64,000 bases of DNA, from assembly GCA_028023455.1 (NCBI GenBank), contig JAQFVV010012513.1, forward strand, positions 124,001 to 188,000, in the 5' to 3' direction. This document shows positions 24,040 to 37,246 of this stretch, one piece after another; the stretch's first letter is position 1; the number at the start of each line of letters is the position of its first letter. Below the pieces are notes generated by a model, which had not been told where the DNA came from, made no database searches, and worked only from the letters and a program-made list of their open reading frames with translations. The position numbers were made by a program, and so were the translations under genes. Source of the DNA: Epiperipatus broadwayi (taxonomy: Eukaryota > Onychophora > Udeonychophora > Euonychophora > Peripatidae).

Positions 24040-24510
24040 ACTTTGATACTATCCCCTGAACATTTCAGATAAACACTATAATGATTATCACTAATCGTGT
24101 ACTAAACTAGAGATTATCTCTAGCGCAGATATAAACTTTAAACCTCAGTTAAAAATTAATATATCTGATTTTTTAATTGAACACACACACAAATGGAATT
24201 ATTAACATATATTTTTCCCATGTGCAATATCTTTATAATTAGTCAAGCGTTGTTAGCCGAGTGGTCATCGCACCCGCCTTGCAAGCAAGTAGTTGGTTGC
24301 AGACGGGTGTGGGATCGCGTCCCGGCCGAGGCTATGACATATGGGGAAAAAAAAATCTTTATAATTATATCAAATAATCTGCACACTTTCTTTTAAAATC
24401 ACATAAATAAAGGTACGATGAAAGACCAAGTGATTCCCAAGATGCATTTTATCTTAATCCAGCACTCATCAGTTGGCCAAGATCACCAGTTCATATATAT
24501 ATATATATGC
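24040..24510 (-). repeat. REP-C repeat, copy 1 (joined to REP-B core, carries a SINE)
   Basis: The segment from TACTAAACTAGAGATTATCT through 'CCATGTGCAATATCTTTATA' to 'CCAGCACTCATCAGTTGGCC' is repeated at 25790-26060. Copy 1 differs by the 113-bp tRNA-like SINE and its duplicated target (24229-24367), absent from copy 2. The shared 'CAGCACTCATCAGTTGG' block is the REP-B core on the minus strand. Confidence 0.75.
24229..24367 (+). mobile_element. tRNA-derived SINE inserted in REP-C
   Basis: The insert 24242-24354 starts GTCAAGCGTTG, has an A-box-like TTAGCCGAGTGG and a B-box-like GGGATCGCGTCCC, and ends TATGACATATGGGG plus nine A. The duplicated target ATCTTTATAATTA is at 24229-24241 and 24355-24367. 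Copy 2 of the host repeat (about 25911-25940) keeps the empty site, so both edges are certain. Compared with the 2274 copy it has a longer variable region (about CAAGTAGTTGGTTGCAGACG). Confidence 0.93.
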
Positions 24511-24599
24511 CAGTATTTATCAATAGTAAATTATTATATTTTGATTTACAAGTATCAAACTCATTCCATGTTTCAAAGCAACTTTATTAAGTCACTAAA

Positions 24600-25225
24600 G
24601 TATGAGCCACCTGTGCAGGGACCACATTCTGTCACCTGCAGCAGTGGGCCATAGAGGCTACAATGATATATTGATATTCTACAACTGGGCGGTGTCTCAA
24701 AGCAATAGCACACCCTTATACAATAGATTAGTTATTACAGGTATATATAAAAAAAAATACATTCTGAGTTAAACATCAAGAAAAAACACCAAAAGAAGAA
24801 AAAAAGGACATGAATTATCACAGATCAAATGTCAGTCAATCAAGGGGATGCTATGTCCATTTGAGGCAAAGTCGATGGGGAACAATCGATTCTCAACCCA
24901 CCTGGAAAGTCCCCAAGCAACTCTCCCTAGACCTATCCATGACCCATCAGACAGAACTCAGTCTAGCAAGAACCCAGACCCACTCCTTGGACAAGGTTAA
25001 GCAACTTTGCCCCCCGCCGTAAGTGGGTTACAATTTATATGGGTGTGACATTGGTTGAGCATGTCTGGAACACCAACCGAATCAGAGAGGGCCATGAGAA
25101 CATTGCCATATCATCCCTAAACCTGAGTGTTGCAATGATCGCTGACCGATCCCGCTGTTCAACAAACCCTTTGTAGCTGTCGCCTCTACCCTTGAGACTG
25201 AGAATTCAGGCAAAACCAAAAAAAA
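24600..25225. other. GC-richer island of unknown nature
   Basis: Composition changes sharply here: CCACCTGTGCAGGGACCACA at 24608, CCTGGAAAGTCCCCAAGC at 24901, GCCCCCCGCCGTAAGTGG at about 25011 and GTCGCCTCTACCCTTGAGAC at 25178. Frames are broken in all phases and I recognise no protein or structural RNA. It ends next to a run of A (25217-25231), which would suit a retroposed unit on the plus strand. It is probably an older repeat. Confidence 0.4.
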
Positions 25226-25697
25226 AAAAAACAATGATTAGACTCATGGTCCCATTAGGTCTTCAGGGTTCACAATCCAGTTTGTGTGTGACAAAATTTC
25301 AATTATGACTCTGCTTTACTAATCCTATTGAGTTCTTCTAATCCAAGTTGAGTTCTAATTCTTGATTCTTAATTAAAGTTCCAATTATAAAATCTAACAG
25401 TTTGTATTTAGTCTTTGGGTTTTTCTTAATAATTTAAATCTAAAGGGATTGAATGAATAATAAACCACTTCAGTGTTTTTGTCTAGGCCCATAACATCCA
25501 ATAAATCCATTTTATCTCTAAATCATTGTTTTTTATCTTCTAATTTACTCCGTCATAATTCTAAGTCAATTTGAAACTTTTTTGAAGAATTTTTATTTTT
25601 TGTGGTGTTCCAATCATACCAGGAGTGGCCCAATAACTACTCAAACTCATTCCATTCCCATCTTTGACACTATCTGCTACAGATACATACAGTAATA

Positions 25698-25789
25698 ATT
25701 TTTTTTTCCATATGTCATGGCGTCGGCCGGGATGCGAACCCACAACCACCTGCAACCAAGTACTTGCTTGCATGGCGGCTGCGATACCT
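25698..25789 (-). mobile_element. tRNA-derived SINE, 5'-truncated
   Basis: On the minus strand it reads GGTATCGCAGCCGCCATGCA, a B box GTGGGTTCGCATCCC, then CCATGACATATGG and nine A. It matches the 24242 copy from its base ~26 on, so the leader and A box are missing. It abuts the start of REP-C copy 2. Confidence 0.8.
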
Positions 25790-26060
25790 CTAATTACTTA
25801 CTAAACTACAAATTGTCTCTAGCACAGATATAAATTTTAAATCTCAGTTAAAGATTAATATATCTGTTTTTTTTTTTTAATTAAACATACAAAACATTTT
25901 TCCCCCATGTGCAATATCTTTAAAATATATCAAATAACATCCACAGTTTCTTTTAAAATTATATAAATAAAGATAGAACAAATGATAAATGATCCTATGC
26001 ATTTCATGCTGAACTAGAACTCATCAGTTGGCCCAGGTCACCAGCTCTTACATATATATT
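25790..26060 (-). repeat. REP-C repeat, copy 2 (empty SINE site)
   Basis: Aligns with 24090-24500: 'TTACTAAACTACAAATTGTC', 'TAATATATCTG', 'CCATGTGCAATATCTTTAAA' and 'ACTCATCAGTTGGCCCAGGT'. It has no SINE at the position where copy 1 does. Confidence 0.75.
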
Positions 26061-26919
26061 ATATGTAGAATATTCATCAATAGTTACTTGGTTAAAAAGA
26101 GCAAACACAATACTTTTGAAAGTTGTTTGGCTATTTAATTATGAAATTTCAATTAGCATCAGTTGTATTTTTGATATTCTTTACAATCAATATTTTTACT
26201 TCTCTAGAGATCATAAATAATATTAAATGTCTTGGAATTATGAAAGGGAAGAGCAAAAACAACACTTTTTTATAAAAGTTAGGTTAACAAATATGACACC
26301 ATCTATTATGAAAACTTTGACAATTAATTATAATTATTAGTTTATTTAATTTGTTAGTTATTTCAAGCTCAAAATTCACACGTATTCTGTAAAAATTGTA
26401 TAGAAAATGAATTGATCTCATTTCATAATTTATTATATTATTTACTTTTATCACTGTAAACATACATTGGATATAAATTTCCATTACAGTCTATAGTACA
26501 AGTTAGATTGGAAGGCTGTTATACTGCTCTAAAGTGGATAATTACTTTGTATATGTGAAGAAGACATAGCAACTGTAATACATGATACTAATAGCACCAG
26601 ACTAAATCTGAAAAAGTACATTTTTAACAATACTAAAAATATAAATTCCACACAAAAATAGTAAATATGATATTATGCAATTCCCAAATGTTACAAATAT
26701 TTAAGCCTGTCATGAAATTACAAAAAAAAAATCACTAAAGCACATTGACAAAAGCAAAATAATAATAATAATAATAAAACATTACTACATCTATATCTAA
26801 AATATTAGCATGTCTAAATATTATAAGTAAAATATTATGTCTATATCTGGCATTAAATTACAAACTTCTTAAAATGAAAACATACTTATCATGTAATATA
26901 TAATAGGAATTGTTATGAT
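26061..26919. other. No gene seen
   Basis: AT-rich; includes an AAT microsatellite at 26756-26777. A flank of the Merlin element may lie here, but I could not find its terminal inverted repeat. Confidence 0.4.
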
Positions 26920-27603
26920 GAAACAATCGTTTGTCTTTTCTAATTATTTTAAGTGGATACAATTTTGTTCCAAAATACAGTGTTAAGGAATTTTTTTTTT
27001 CAAAATGGAGACTTAATTAATACATAATTCACATTAAAATGATCTTAACCAGCAGTTTGTAATTCAGGAATTTTATAGGTTTTTCCAACAGTCCAAATAA
27101 ATTGTCAATTCCTCTTCCACATTTTATTTGAGGGCTTCCATCAGAATTGCTGCTGTTCTTTCATAAATGTTCATGATGAAACCCTTAATACTCTCCCTGC
27201 ACAAGTCATCAAATATTGACTGTTCCAGAAGAATTTATCTGGCTTGGTTTTTTTCTTTTTGTGCAAAAGGGTTTTCATCAATTTCAATGTTTTTATTAGG
27301 GTCTCCAATTTTACATTTTTTTTTCATCCTGTCATCACAGTGGCACAAACTTCCCACATATAGTTAATCCAATCTCTTACAGTATTGTCTGCTAAACCAA
27401 GCTCTGTTTTTCTCTGTTATGTGGATGTTAATTTGAGAGCTCAGTTGTAAATAAATGGGATCATCATCAAACATGAAATTCTGGATCCCTCCAATTACAC
27501 TCCCTTATAAAGGCTTATTTTATTATTACATCCTTGAATGTTACAATGCCATTCCTTATTCAACCACATTGATCTCAGTCATGGGTAAACTCCAAATTTT
27601 CAT
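26920..27603 (-). pseudogene. Decayed Merlin (IS1595/ISXO2-type) transposase
   Basis: On the minus strand from 27554, one frame reads 'EWHCNIQGCNNKISLYKG', stop, 'LEGSRISC', 'IPFIYN', stop, 'ALKLTST', stop, 'QRKTELGLADNTVRDWINYM' and 'WEVC'. After a one-base shift in an A run it reads 'KIGDPNKNIEIDENPF', then 'FIMNIYERTAAILMEALK' and 'LTIYLDCWKN', then 'DHFNVNYV'. This is the order of the ISXO2-like DDE transposase of eukaryotic Merlin elements: a zinc-ribbon-like 'W.C....C' part, 'LEGS..', 'GLS..T..DW....REVC', the first catalytic Asp in 'IEIDE', 'R.A..L', the second Asp in 'DCW', then the 'NH...FV' region. The third acidic residue is not clear. At least five stops and one frameshift make it dead. 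No terminal repeats were found. Confidence 0.82.
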
Positions 27604-28690
27604 CATTTTATACTGTTTAAAGAACAAAAAAATTGTAGTATTAGTCTGAAAATGTAAAAATAAATCAACAATGAACTAAAAACACTTTTAGAACTTGTCC
27701 AAATGAAATGTGGACAATTAATGAAAGTGTAAATTTATCCTATAACACATTATTAGATTAGATCAAATGTGATCACAGGGTTTATTTGATGAGATCCCAA
27801 AGTTAAACATTTATCATGAATGTGAAAAGGCATAGCATGCCTTCTGCATTTTGCAAGTGTAATACATAAGTGCCAAACCTTATTGGTGCAAATATTGGTT
27901 TTGCTTCTAATTTTATGGCCAAACAATGATGGGTTTTGATTCAGGATTGTTGAAAGAGATCTGTTACAGAATGTGGCTTGAGATAAAAAAATTTCAATCC
28001 ACAGCAGTGATGCTAAGAAATGACATTTTGTAAATGAACAGAATTGCACAGTTAAATATATGCATATTATTTTTTTGGTTTGGTTATTACTTGGAATAAA
28101 TTAAGATTGGTAAAAGTTTATTGTTGTAAGATCTTTTCTCACAAAAAATGTAAAAGCATTTTTGTTTCATTTTTATTAAATAAAGTTATAGGTGGCCATT
28201 TTTCAAAATAAAAATCTTTATAAATTTAGATGGTAAAAGATAATTTCTTATAAAATATGTAAATGCATGTTAGTGGATAGTTGTGTCATTTCTAGTAAAT
28301 AAAGTTATATATTATCATTTTCCAAAATAAATATTGCCTGACTAATACTATGTGAAATCTTACTACTGGTCTATTATGTAAGTAACAACTAAATAAACAT
28401 AATAATTTGCCTTAAAAGTTTTACTTTTTGTTTTTATTCCTTATTATATATGATATAAATTTATATATATGATGAAATAAATATGTTATGGATTGTTATT
28501 GTAATAATAATAGAAATGACGAGTTAATATTCTTTTACATCAACGAAAAACTCCAATAAAAGAGTTATTATAAGTTAATGGTAAAGCTGATTTGATCACA
28601 GAAATTGTCAATTAGTAGTAATTGATAATTTCTTGATAACAAAATGGTTAAAGGTTATCTCTATGTAAATGGATATTATCTCCTTTTTTC
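27604..28690. other. No gene seen
   Basis: A minus-strand frame is open at 27753-28049 (98 codons) but matches nothing I recognise. It could be an unread part of the Merlin element or chance. The rest is AT-rich. Confidence 0.4.
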
Positions 28691-28699
28691 TATTTTATA

Positions 28700-28800
28700 T
28701 ATATATATATAAACCATTATCCAGGTACATCTGTGCATAAATTTAATATATATATATAAACTGATGTGCATAAATTTAATATATATATATAAACTGACAT
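28700..28800. repeat. Short direct repeat with TA tracts
   Basis: GTGCATAAATTTAATATATA followed by TATATAAACTGA is present twice in a row, one partial copy before and one after. Simple slippage product. Confidence 0.7.
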
Positions 28801-29700
28801 TTTACCAGATTATAGTGGTTATCAACTGGGTAACAAATATTATAAAATAAATGTAGTGATACTGTAAACACTGATGCATAACAATAATGAACATCCTATT
28901 AATAGAAAATAAAAATAATAATTATGAGAAATGATTTAGAATAATGACTTTTTAAAAAAAAATATAAATAGAAGGCAATTTATATGTATCATCATGTTTG
29001 TTGATACATTCTGGTTTTTGAAGATCTCAATGGCTTCTCTGGACTAACATTGTTGGAGAGTATCATATCTGGATGGTATTCTCATATTAGAAAAATCAGC
29101 CTATTTAACAACTTTAATGTTTTTATCTCTTCAAGCATTGATGCGATGATAAGTCATGCCTATATAGAAAGCATGGAATTTCATAAACTTTATGTGCTTC
29201 AATAGGGATTGAATCATTAGCCTTCATTATAATGCTGTTCATTGTTGATGAGTGGTATATGTTATCTTTATATTACAGTATCTTAGGATACATCTTAGGA
29301 AATGTGATGATACATGCAAATTACTTTCAATTTGGATTTTTTTTTTTAAAAGTCATTAATGTAAACATTTTTTTATAGTTATTATTTCTATTTTTTATTA
29401 ATAGAACACTTATTATTGTTGATAAAGAAATCAAGTCAGAGGTCACATGACCTAATTTAATAAAGCTTGTGTTTACAAATGTTATATATAGAGCTTGCAA
29501 TATAAGCTCTTAACAAGCTTTGAGAATATCCTCAACCCCAGACCAGTTTCTGCTTCTGGTGTCATCAGTGAAGTGCCAGGATATAGATCAGTTTTATAGT
29601 GCCTCTACAATTATTTTTTGATGTTTGTTACCCAGTTGATGATCAGTGTAACCTGGTCAAAATGTTGGTTTATATATATATATTAAATAAATTATGCACA
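28801..29700. other. No gene; old repeat fragments
   Basis: Bases 29505-29585 contain 'GACCAGTTTCTGCTTCTGG' and 'CATCAGTGAAG', similar to the interior of the foldback at 59071-59520. Nothing else is recognised. Confidence 0.4.
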
Positions 29701-29849
29701 AATGTACCTGCATATTTCATTTATATCTGTAGCCCTTAAAAATCTTCAATTTAATACATACATTTATTGATAGTGTTTAAGTGTTAACTGCTTTCAATGA
29801 ATTTTCATTTATAAATCTTATCAAGTCCTGAGTATTCTTCACTTCATTA

Positions 29850-30130
29850 TTTAAGTAATACATTGTAGGATTGCAGTTCGGAGGTTATAATTGACCATTT
29901 ATTAGTCGACCTTCAGACACGTTATATTTACTAATTTTATGAGATTTATTTAAACTTATTTGTATCAATAATTTCACTCTCTGTGGCCAAATTGCAGCCT
30001 TCAGTGTCTATATAAAGACATTACACCAGAAATAAAGGTGGATTTCCACCTTTATTGTTAAAAAAAGGTTGACTTGACAAAAAGACTAAGATTGTTGATT
30101 GTTTTGATATTGGTATTTTAATAAATTTAC
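29850..30130 (+). repeat. REP-D element, partial copy
   Basis: 'TTATAATTGACCATTTATTA', 'ATCAATAATTTCACTCTCTG', 'TGGATTTCCACCTTTATTGT' and 'ATTGTTGATTGTTTTGATA' follow the order of the complete REP-D at 38536-38962. The left terminal repeat is missing. Confidence 0.7.
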
Positions 30131-30140
30131 ATGTATATAT

Positions 30141-30520
30141 ATTAACTTTTGATCTTATTAAGAAACTATCAATTATGATTAACTAACAATTCCTGAGACA
30201 AAGCAAGTTTTTCTCACAATAGCTCCTCTGTAGGGGGTCCTTAAAGTAAAAGGTGTCCTCTTTCACCTCAAAAACAAGTTTTTATATGGATTTAAAACCA
30301 GAAATCTATTTATTATAGATGTGAGAATGTAAAAAAATAACTTATAATAAATAGCTTTCTGGGCTTAAATTCACATAAGAACTTGGGTTTGAGGTGGGAC
30401 AGGACACCTTTTGCTTTAAGGATCCCCAGTAGGGGAGTTGTTATGAGAAATATTTGCTTTGCCTCAGGATTTGTTAGTTGGTAGTAATTGATAGTTACTT
30501 AGTAACATCAAAAGTTAAAG
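30141..30520. repeat. Foldback element, arms about 180 bp
   Basis: Left arm 30141-30318 and right arm 30341-30520 are inverted: 'CTATCAATTATGATTAACTA', 'CTTAAAGTAAAAGGTGTCCT' and 'CTATTTATTATAG' on the left return on the minus strand of the right with moderate divergence. The loop is about 22 bp. A related half-element is at 28600-28670. Confidence 0.85.
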
Positions 30521-30766
30521 TGATTCTCTATTTAATGTATATTATTTCTTATTAAACATTTTACTGAACTTCAGCTATTTAATTTTTTTTAATAGCTAAA
30601 ATTTTTGATTTTTCTTTTTTTCTAAATAAAGAATTATTTTGTCTCAACTGAATGTTTATTGGCAAATTGCTGCAGTAAATCATCTATTTTATTGCAGTCC
30701 TTAATATGGTATCTTTATTAATTTATTAGTTACACTTGTAAAGAGAGAAGTGAAACTTATACATCT

Positions 30767-30796
30767 CTGATGAAGACTGCAGGACAGTCAAAACTG
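30767..30796 (+). other. Hammerhead-core-like motif
   Basis: CTGATGAAGACTGCAGGACA then GTCAAAACTGT. The two conserved hammerhead core strings (CTGATGA and xAAAC) flank a perfect GACTG/CAGTC stem. The second string reads AAAAC instead of GAAAC, and one extra A separates CTGATGA from the stem, so it is probably a relic. Such motifs are known in Penelope-like retroelements. Confidence 0.4.
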
Positions 30797-31089
30797 TAAG
30801 CAAGATAAAGAAGAAATTAAAACAGAATGCATTAAAGTGTATAGGAGGAGATGTTAATTTTTTTTAATATATATGAATATATTAAAGGAAATGCAAAAAA
30901 AAAGTTAAGGAGAAGATATAAGAATAGTCTATTAATTTTATCTACATCTAAACTATTTTCATCATCTATAAAATATTTTAAAATGGTAACAGTGTTCCAA
31001 TCTAAAGTCAGTAAAGTGTTCAGAAGGTGAAAAGTATCAATTGTTAGTACTGTCTTTATAAGAGCTTTCATCTTTCTAGTTTGGCTGCA

Positions 31090-31500
31090 GTGCGTACTTC
31101 ATATTTCACTAACCGATTAGATATCTATTTTCTATTAGTCAAAATATAATATATTTCTACTATATCTTCATTTGGATGGGTTTTTTTGCCTGTCCATTTT
31201 TTTTCAGCACATTTCTCAAACAAAAGAATTCTTTTTTTTCTGAAAATTTTACAAGATTGCATTCTGTTACCATAACCAAATTTATCCATACCTTACTTAT
31301 CTTTAATTTTTTTTCCAAATGTAGTATGAAAACCTTTCATGACAACTTTAAAATGTTATTTGGTGTGATGAAAAAAATGGCATGCATATATATAAAAATT
31401 CTTTTGTTTTTCATCACATTGAAAGCTTATTGGAACCCAAACTTGAATTATTTACATTTGGTATCTTTGATTAAACTGAATAATCTTTCATGCCATTCTA
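31090..31500 (-). pseudogene. RTE LINE endonuclease fragment
   Basis: On the minus strand it follows the endonuclease of the 52882 copy: 'ATACCAAATGTAAATAATTC' (the 'YQMQIIQ' codons), 'TTTGGTTATGGTAACAG' ('FGYGNR'), 'CATCCAAATGAAG' ('HPNE') and 'TATATTTTGACTAATAGAAA' ('YILTNRK'). A deletion removes the stretch before the 'DHRLV' codons. Frameshifts and stops throughout; only the endonuclease part is present. Confidence 0.75.
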
Positions 31501-31925
31501 TTAGTCAATACATTATCTAATTCTTCTGTATCTTACATGTCATCTAAACAATCTAAACATGTAATAAACAATGAATCAAACTACAAACATGAATAAAGTC
31601 AAATTGATATTGAATCTTTAAAATGCATCATGTACTCTCACAAATCACATGTTTGCTCTCACAAATCTCATGTTCCAGGCCAATATTCACTTTTATCGAG
31701 TATCTGTGAAGCAACTAACGATCTTCCATCTTAGCAGTGTTAAACTTGTTTACACATTACTAGTACAGTCTGTTTCACATCAAAATGATTGTTTATACAT
31801 TTACAAGTGTTATAATTTTCTTTTTCTTTTTCCTTTTTCTGTGTATTGATTTCTACATTAATATAACATACCATTTACAACTTTCTTAAACACTTTATCA
31901 ATACTATTTATTTATATAAAAACTA

Positions 31926-31956
31926 ACAGTTTCGACTGTCCTGCAGTCATCATCAG
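31926..31956 (-). other. Hammerhead-core-like motif, inverted partner of 30767
   Basis: On the minus strand: CTGATGATGACTGCAGGACA then GTCGAAACTGT. Both core strings (CTGATGA, GAAAC) and the GACTG/CAGTC stem are intact, but one extra T sits between CTGATGA and the stem. It lies about 1.2 kb from, and in opposite direction to, the 30767 motif. Confidence 0.45.
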
Positions 31957-32248
31957 AGCAACTTCTTTACAATGACTGATTATTAAGGAATCTTTACAAA
32001 GTAATATATATATATTATCTTTTAAACCTGTAATAATTAATTGACTTTATTAATACTATTTAAATAAGGATACTATAGCTGTTTCTGTGGTAATGAACCA
32101 TTAAAAACCACTTGATAAGTGTGATTATTAATCTAATACACATTAGTAGTGATTGTTCATTTTTTCACAATACTTTAATATATAATTTGTATAAGATATA
32201 CAATAAACAGCATGTTGAAGATTTAATATTATAAAACATAGACAATAA

Positions 32249-33530
<1,282 letters not shown>

Positions 33531-35283
33531 ATTTGATACAATGGATTTTACATTGCACCATGTGTAGAAAAGTATAGTTTCTTGTAAATAAGCAGTAAAT
33601 AAGGAGTTCTTATTCATCAAGATTGCAAACTATTGTGTGGAATGTATTTGGATGACTTTTCATCTTGTTTTACTTTCTGGCTATAAATAACTTGGTACCC
33701 ATTTGGAAATAGCAATGGAGTGATTAACTGAATTAATTAGGTATTAGATATCTGAAATAAAATTTCTAAACTTGTTGAAACTTGAGAGAATAAATAAGTT
33801 TTAGTCAAATCTGGATCAAATCTCAATTATTTGCCATTTGTTTTTACATTGTTGAAATTTTTTTATAAGAATTTTTAAATAAGACGTTATTTTATATAGC
33901 GCGATGTTTTTAAATTGTAATAATAATCAGCATTTAAGCTAATGCACATGCGCTTTGTGAATTTTAACTACAAATGAATTCTCTCACTTTCCAAACACAA
34001 GATAAAGTCTTTGCGAAAAGATAGAATGAATCCATTTATCCTTTCAACCCAAACGTTTAAATATGGGCAAACCTTAAGTATTTGGAAATGAGAGTGTGGA
34101 GATATTAAACAATTATTTTACTATGCCTGAATGAATGAAGCTTGAGAAATTTACTAGAATTTATGATATGGCATTCTTAGTTGAAATTAAACATATGTAA
34201 ATAAATGAAGCTATTGATGAGAATTCTACAGTGATAGAATCTCTGTCATATCGAAACACTTAAGCCATCGGAGTACAGCAAAGTGAAACAGAAGGGAGCC
34301 ATAAGACTCAGGGTGGTAAAAAATATAAGATCTTGATGGATTAAATGACAACAGCCCAGAGTCCATTTTCACACATCAGATGATGCCTGAGATAAGGGAT
34401 TATTACTCTCAAAACCAACACAAATATTCCGATATCAACTACACAAGTGCCTACCCAGCTAATTAACACCATGAAAGCAATATCGACACTGACAAAAAGT
34501 CATCTATATCCACAAAGTCAGAAAGAGAGCTCTGATGACTCAACAAACCTACCCCTAGAATAAGCTATGAGATAGATCATGATTCTCAGAAGGTGAAACA
34601 AGAACAGTTAGATGATACTGTTATTTCTGAAGTGAAACTAAGCTCTCAAGTACTCAAGGCTAACCACCTTGACAAATTCATGATAATTGAAAAAATTTCA
34701 TATTCTAAAAGTGTCATGGGAGAATACATGGAAGAAGAATAAGCCCAGGAATAATAATCTTAAAAAAATAATTCTCGTTACGGTATGATGTAATACCGAT
34801 TAGTTTAAAAGTATTTTTTTTTATTTGTGAGATATTATATGATGATTTCAGCGAATTCTTAGGAATTCTGGCACCCAGATTAAATAAATTAAAAGCTGAT
34901 TTCGTCAATAGCACAATTCTCAATAATTAATAGGCTGAGTTGATCAGGAAATGTAGCTATGTTTTTAGAATAGAAATATAACTCTTCTTTATTGACATAG
35001 CTTGATCAACTCACGCGCAGTTTATATTAGCGTGTAGAGGCCTAGCAAAATGGAAAACGTTATACTACCGTATTTACTGTGCTTATATATTCTTTTTTTT
35101 ATATTTACATTTTATTGGTATTATTTTTTTTTTACAGTTTCAATGGTACTTATGTAGATTTCCTGTTGGAAGCTAATCTGACATTTTAATTAATCCAATT
35201 TCAGGGGCTTTCTATATATAGTATAAACAATAGGTCTAATTCTAAATCATTGTATTCAATAGTTACTTTATTTTTTTATTACA
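33531..35283. other. No gene seen
   Basis: AT-rich to about 34220. Bases 34220-34700 are less AT-rich and contain mixed-codon text in broken frames; they might be old coding or retroelement sequence but I cannot identify it. Confidence 0.4.
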
Positions 35284-35395
35284 TTTTTTTCCATATGTCA
35301 TAGCATCGGCAGGGAGGTGAACCCATTACAACCGTCTGCAACCAACTGCTTGCTTGCAAGGTTGCTGTGCTGACCTCTCAGCTAACAACACTTGA
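35284..35395 (-). mobile_element. tRNA-derived SINE
   Basis: On the minus strand it begins GTCAAGTGTTGTTAGC, has CCTTGCAAGCAAGCAGTTGG in the middle, a B box ATGGGTTCACCTCCC and the end ATGCTATGACATATGG followed by A. Full length. Target-site duplication not clear. Confidence 0.85.
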
Positions 35396-37246
35396 CAAAT
35401 AGAAGAAACACAAAGGCCAAAGTGTGGAATTATTTTTTTTAATGTAAATTCATGACACTAGCTATAAATTAATCTCAGTGCACTTATAAATGATATTTTG
35501 AAGTATTCTAACCATGTTTCTTTCCAAACAGATGATGCTTAGAACATGTTGGCAGATGAAATCTCTATTGGGTCTCCATTTTTATATAAAATGACATATC
35601 ATGCCCATTGTTACACATTTTCAGGTGTGCATCATCCTGGAATTTTGAAAATATTTCACTGCACCTTGCTCTGTTGATGGACAATTTCAAATTTTAATCA
35701 TATTTCCAAAATTGATTTAACAAAAAAGGATTATTAAAAAAATCACCACTTGTTGAATGAATGTTAAAAATCAACAATTTTAGCCACATGTTATCTGTTT
35801 GTTTCATGTTAAGTATTCACATATTAATGTTTGGACAGTATGTTGTGAAGGAAATTTATTAAAAAATGTATTCAAATATTTTAAATTAAACATTCAATTT
35901 AGAATATATTTGTGAAGTTCTTTTTAATGTTAACAAGCTACCCACATTCAAGAAAATAATTTTGAGATAAAAAATGTAAACAAATACTTTAACTATGAAA
36001 ATAGATTATTTAAAATAAAATGGCTGCAAACTGATAATAGGGATTCTACATATGTACCATTTCAAATTATTGACATTCTTTTTTAGTTTAATATTACAGT
36101 TGTAACTATAAAAATAAATAGATCATGACTCTACCACATAAATTGATTACATATTGCTGCTTCAGCAGTATACTTCTTTTCTTTCACCACATTTGTGCCA
36201 TCTAAAGTAAGATTTAGCAATTAATAGATATCAGATAGATGCTAGACAAAAGGTGCATTTGATTCTAATGATCTAGGTGCACTGTTCCAAGATCCAAAGC
36301 TTTACCACTGATGCAAACATGTCTAAGAATATTGTATAGAACAGCACTAGAAAAAAAATTTATCAAAGTACTACCACTATATTTATTGATTACTAAAACT
36401 TACACCAGGTGGCCTAGATGCAGTGAAAGAAAAAAAAAGTAATGGTAAAGATTTTTTTTTGTTAAAAGTGCAAGAAAGGAAAGAAAATAACAGTTTATAT
36501 TTAAAATATTTTGCTTTGGTTTTTGTACAAGCAAAATAACACATGGTGCTAATAATAAGTGTATATAATTAAACGCTGTTGTTTATTGAGTATCTTGAAC
36601 ATTTATATATCTTTTTATATAGCATTTGTTCTGTTGTATTCTTTACAAAATATTAAAAGAAGGATATAATATCTGGAATCTTTTTTGTATTATTATTGAA
36701 TTTTCAATTTGCTTTAAATTAGCATTTCTACATAATAAATACTGAAATAATATTGACAAATATATTTATAATTTTACATAAACCTTAATAAATTAATAAT
36801 AATTTTATTTATTGTACAAATTATCTGAAAATTTAAACTATGAAAAGAAAATGAAGTAAAAAAAAATGAAAAGCACAATTAAGAATATTGGAATTATCTT
36901 TCTGGAATTCAAGCAGCAAGGCTGCACTGTTTGTTCAATAGATTTAACATTTTAAGTTTTATAAAGTTCAAAAGACAAAGATTTTGCTCCAAACAACATT
37001 CGAAAAATTTCATGGTTGATGAAACCGATTCCTTTTTTAAAAATCTTTTTCTTTAAATTTCAAAGACTGAAATAAAAAAAATAATGTAAACAATCCAAAC
37101 TTTTCTAATTTGAAATAAATTATTTCAAAAAACTTTTTTGCACACGCGCATGCGCGCATATATATAAACTACAGTTCTAAAATCTGTTTAGAATTTAGGG
37201 TTAAAAATAAATGTTAAAATAAATTATATCAAGAAACTTAGAAAAA
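35396..37246. other. No gene seen
   Basis: AT-rich; a CACACGCGCATGCGCGCATA alternating purine-pyrimidine stretch lies at 37141. Confidence 0.5.

Noticed and set aside
30767-31956. Calling functional hammerhead ribozymes
   Set aside because: An extra base before stem II in both copies, a G-to-A change in one, and no identifiable stem I or cleavage site. Kept only as a motif-level observation.
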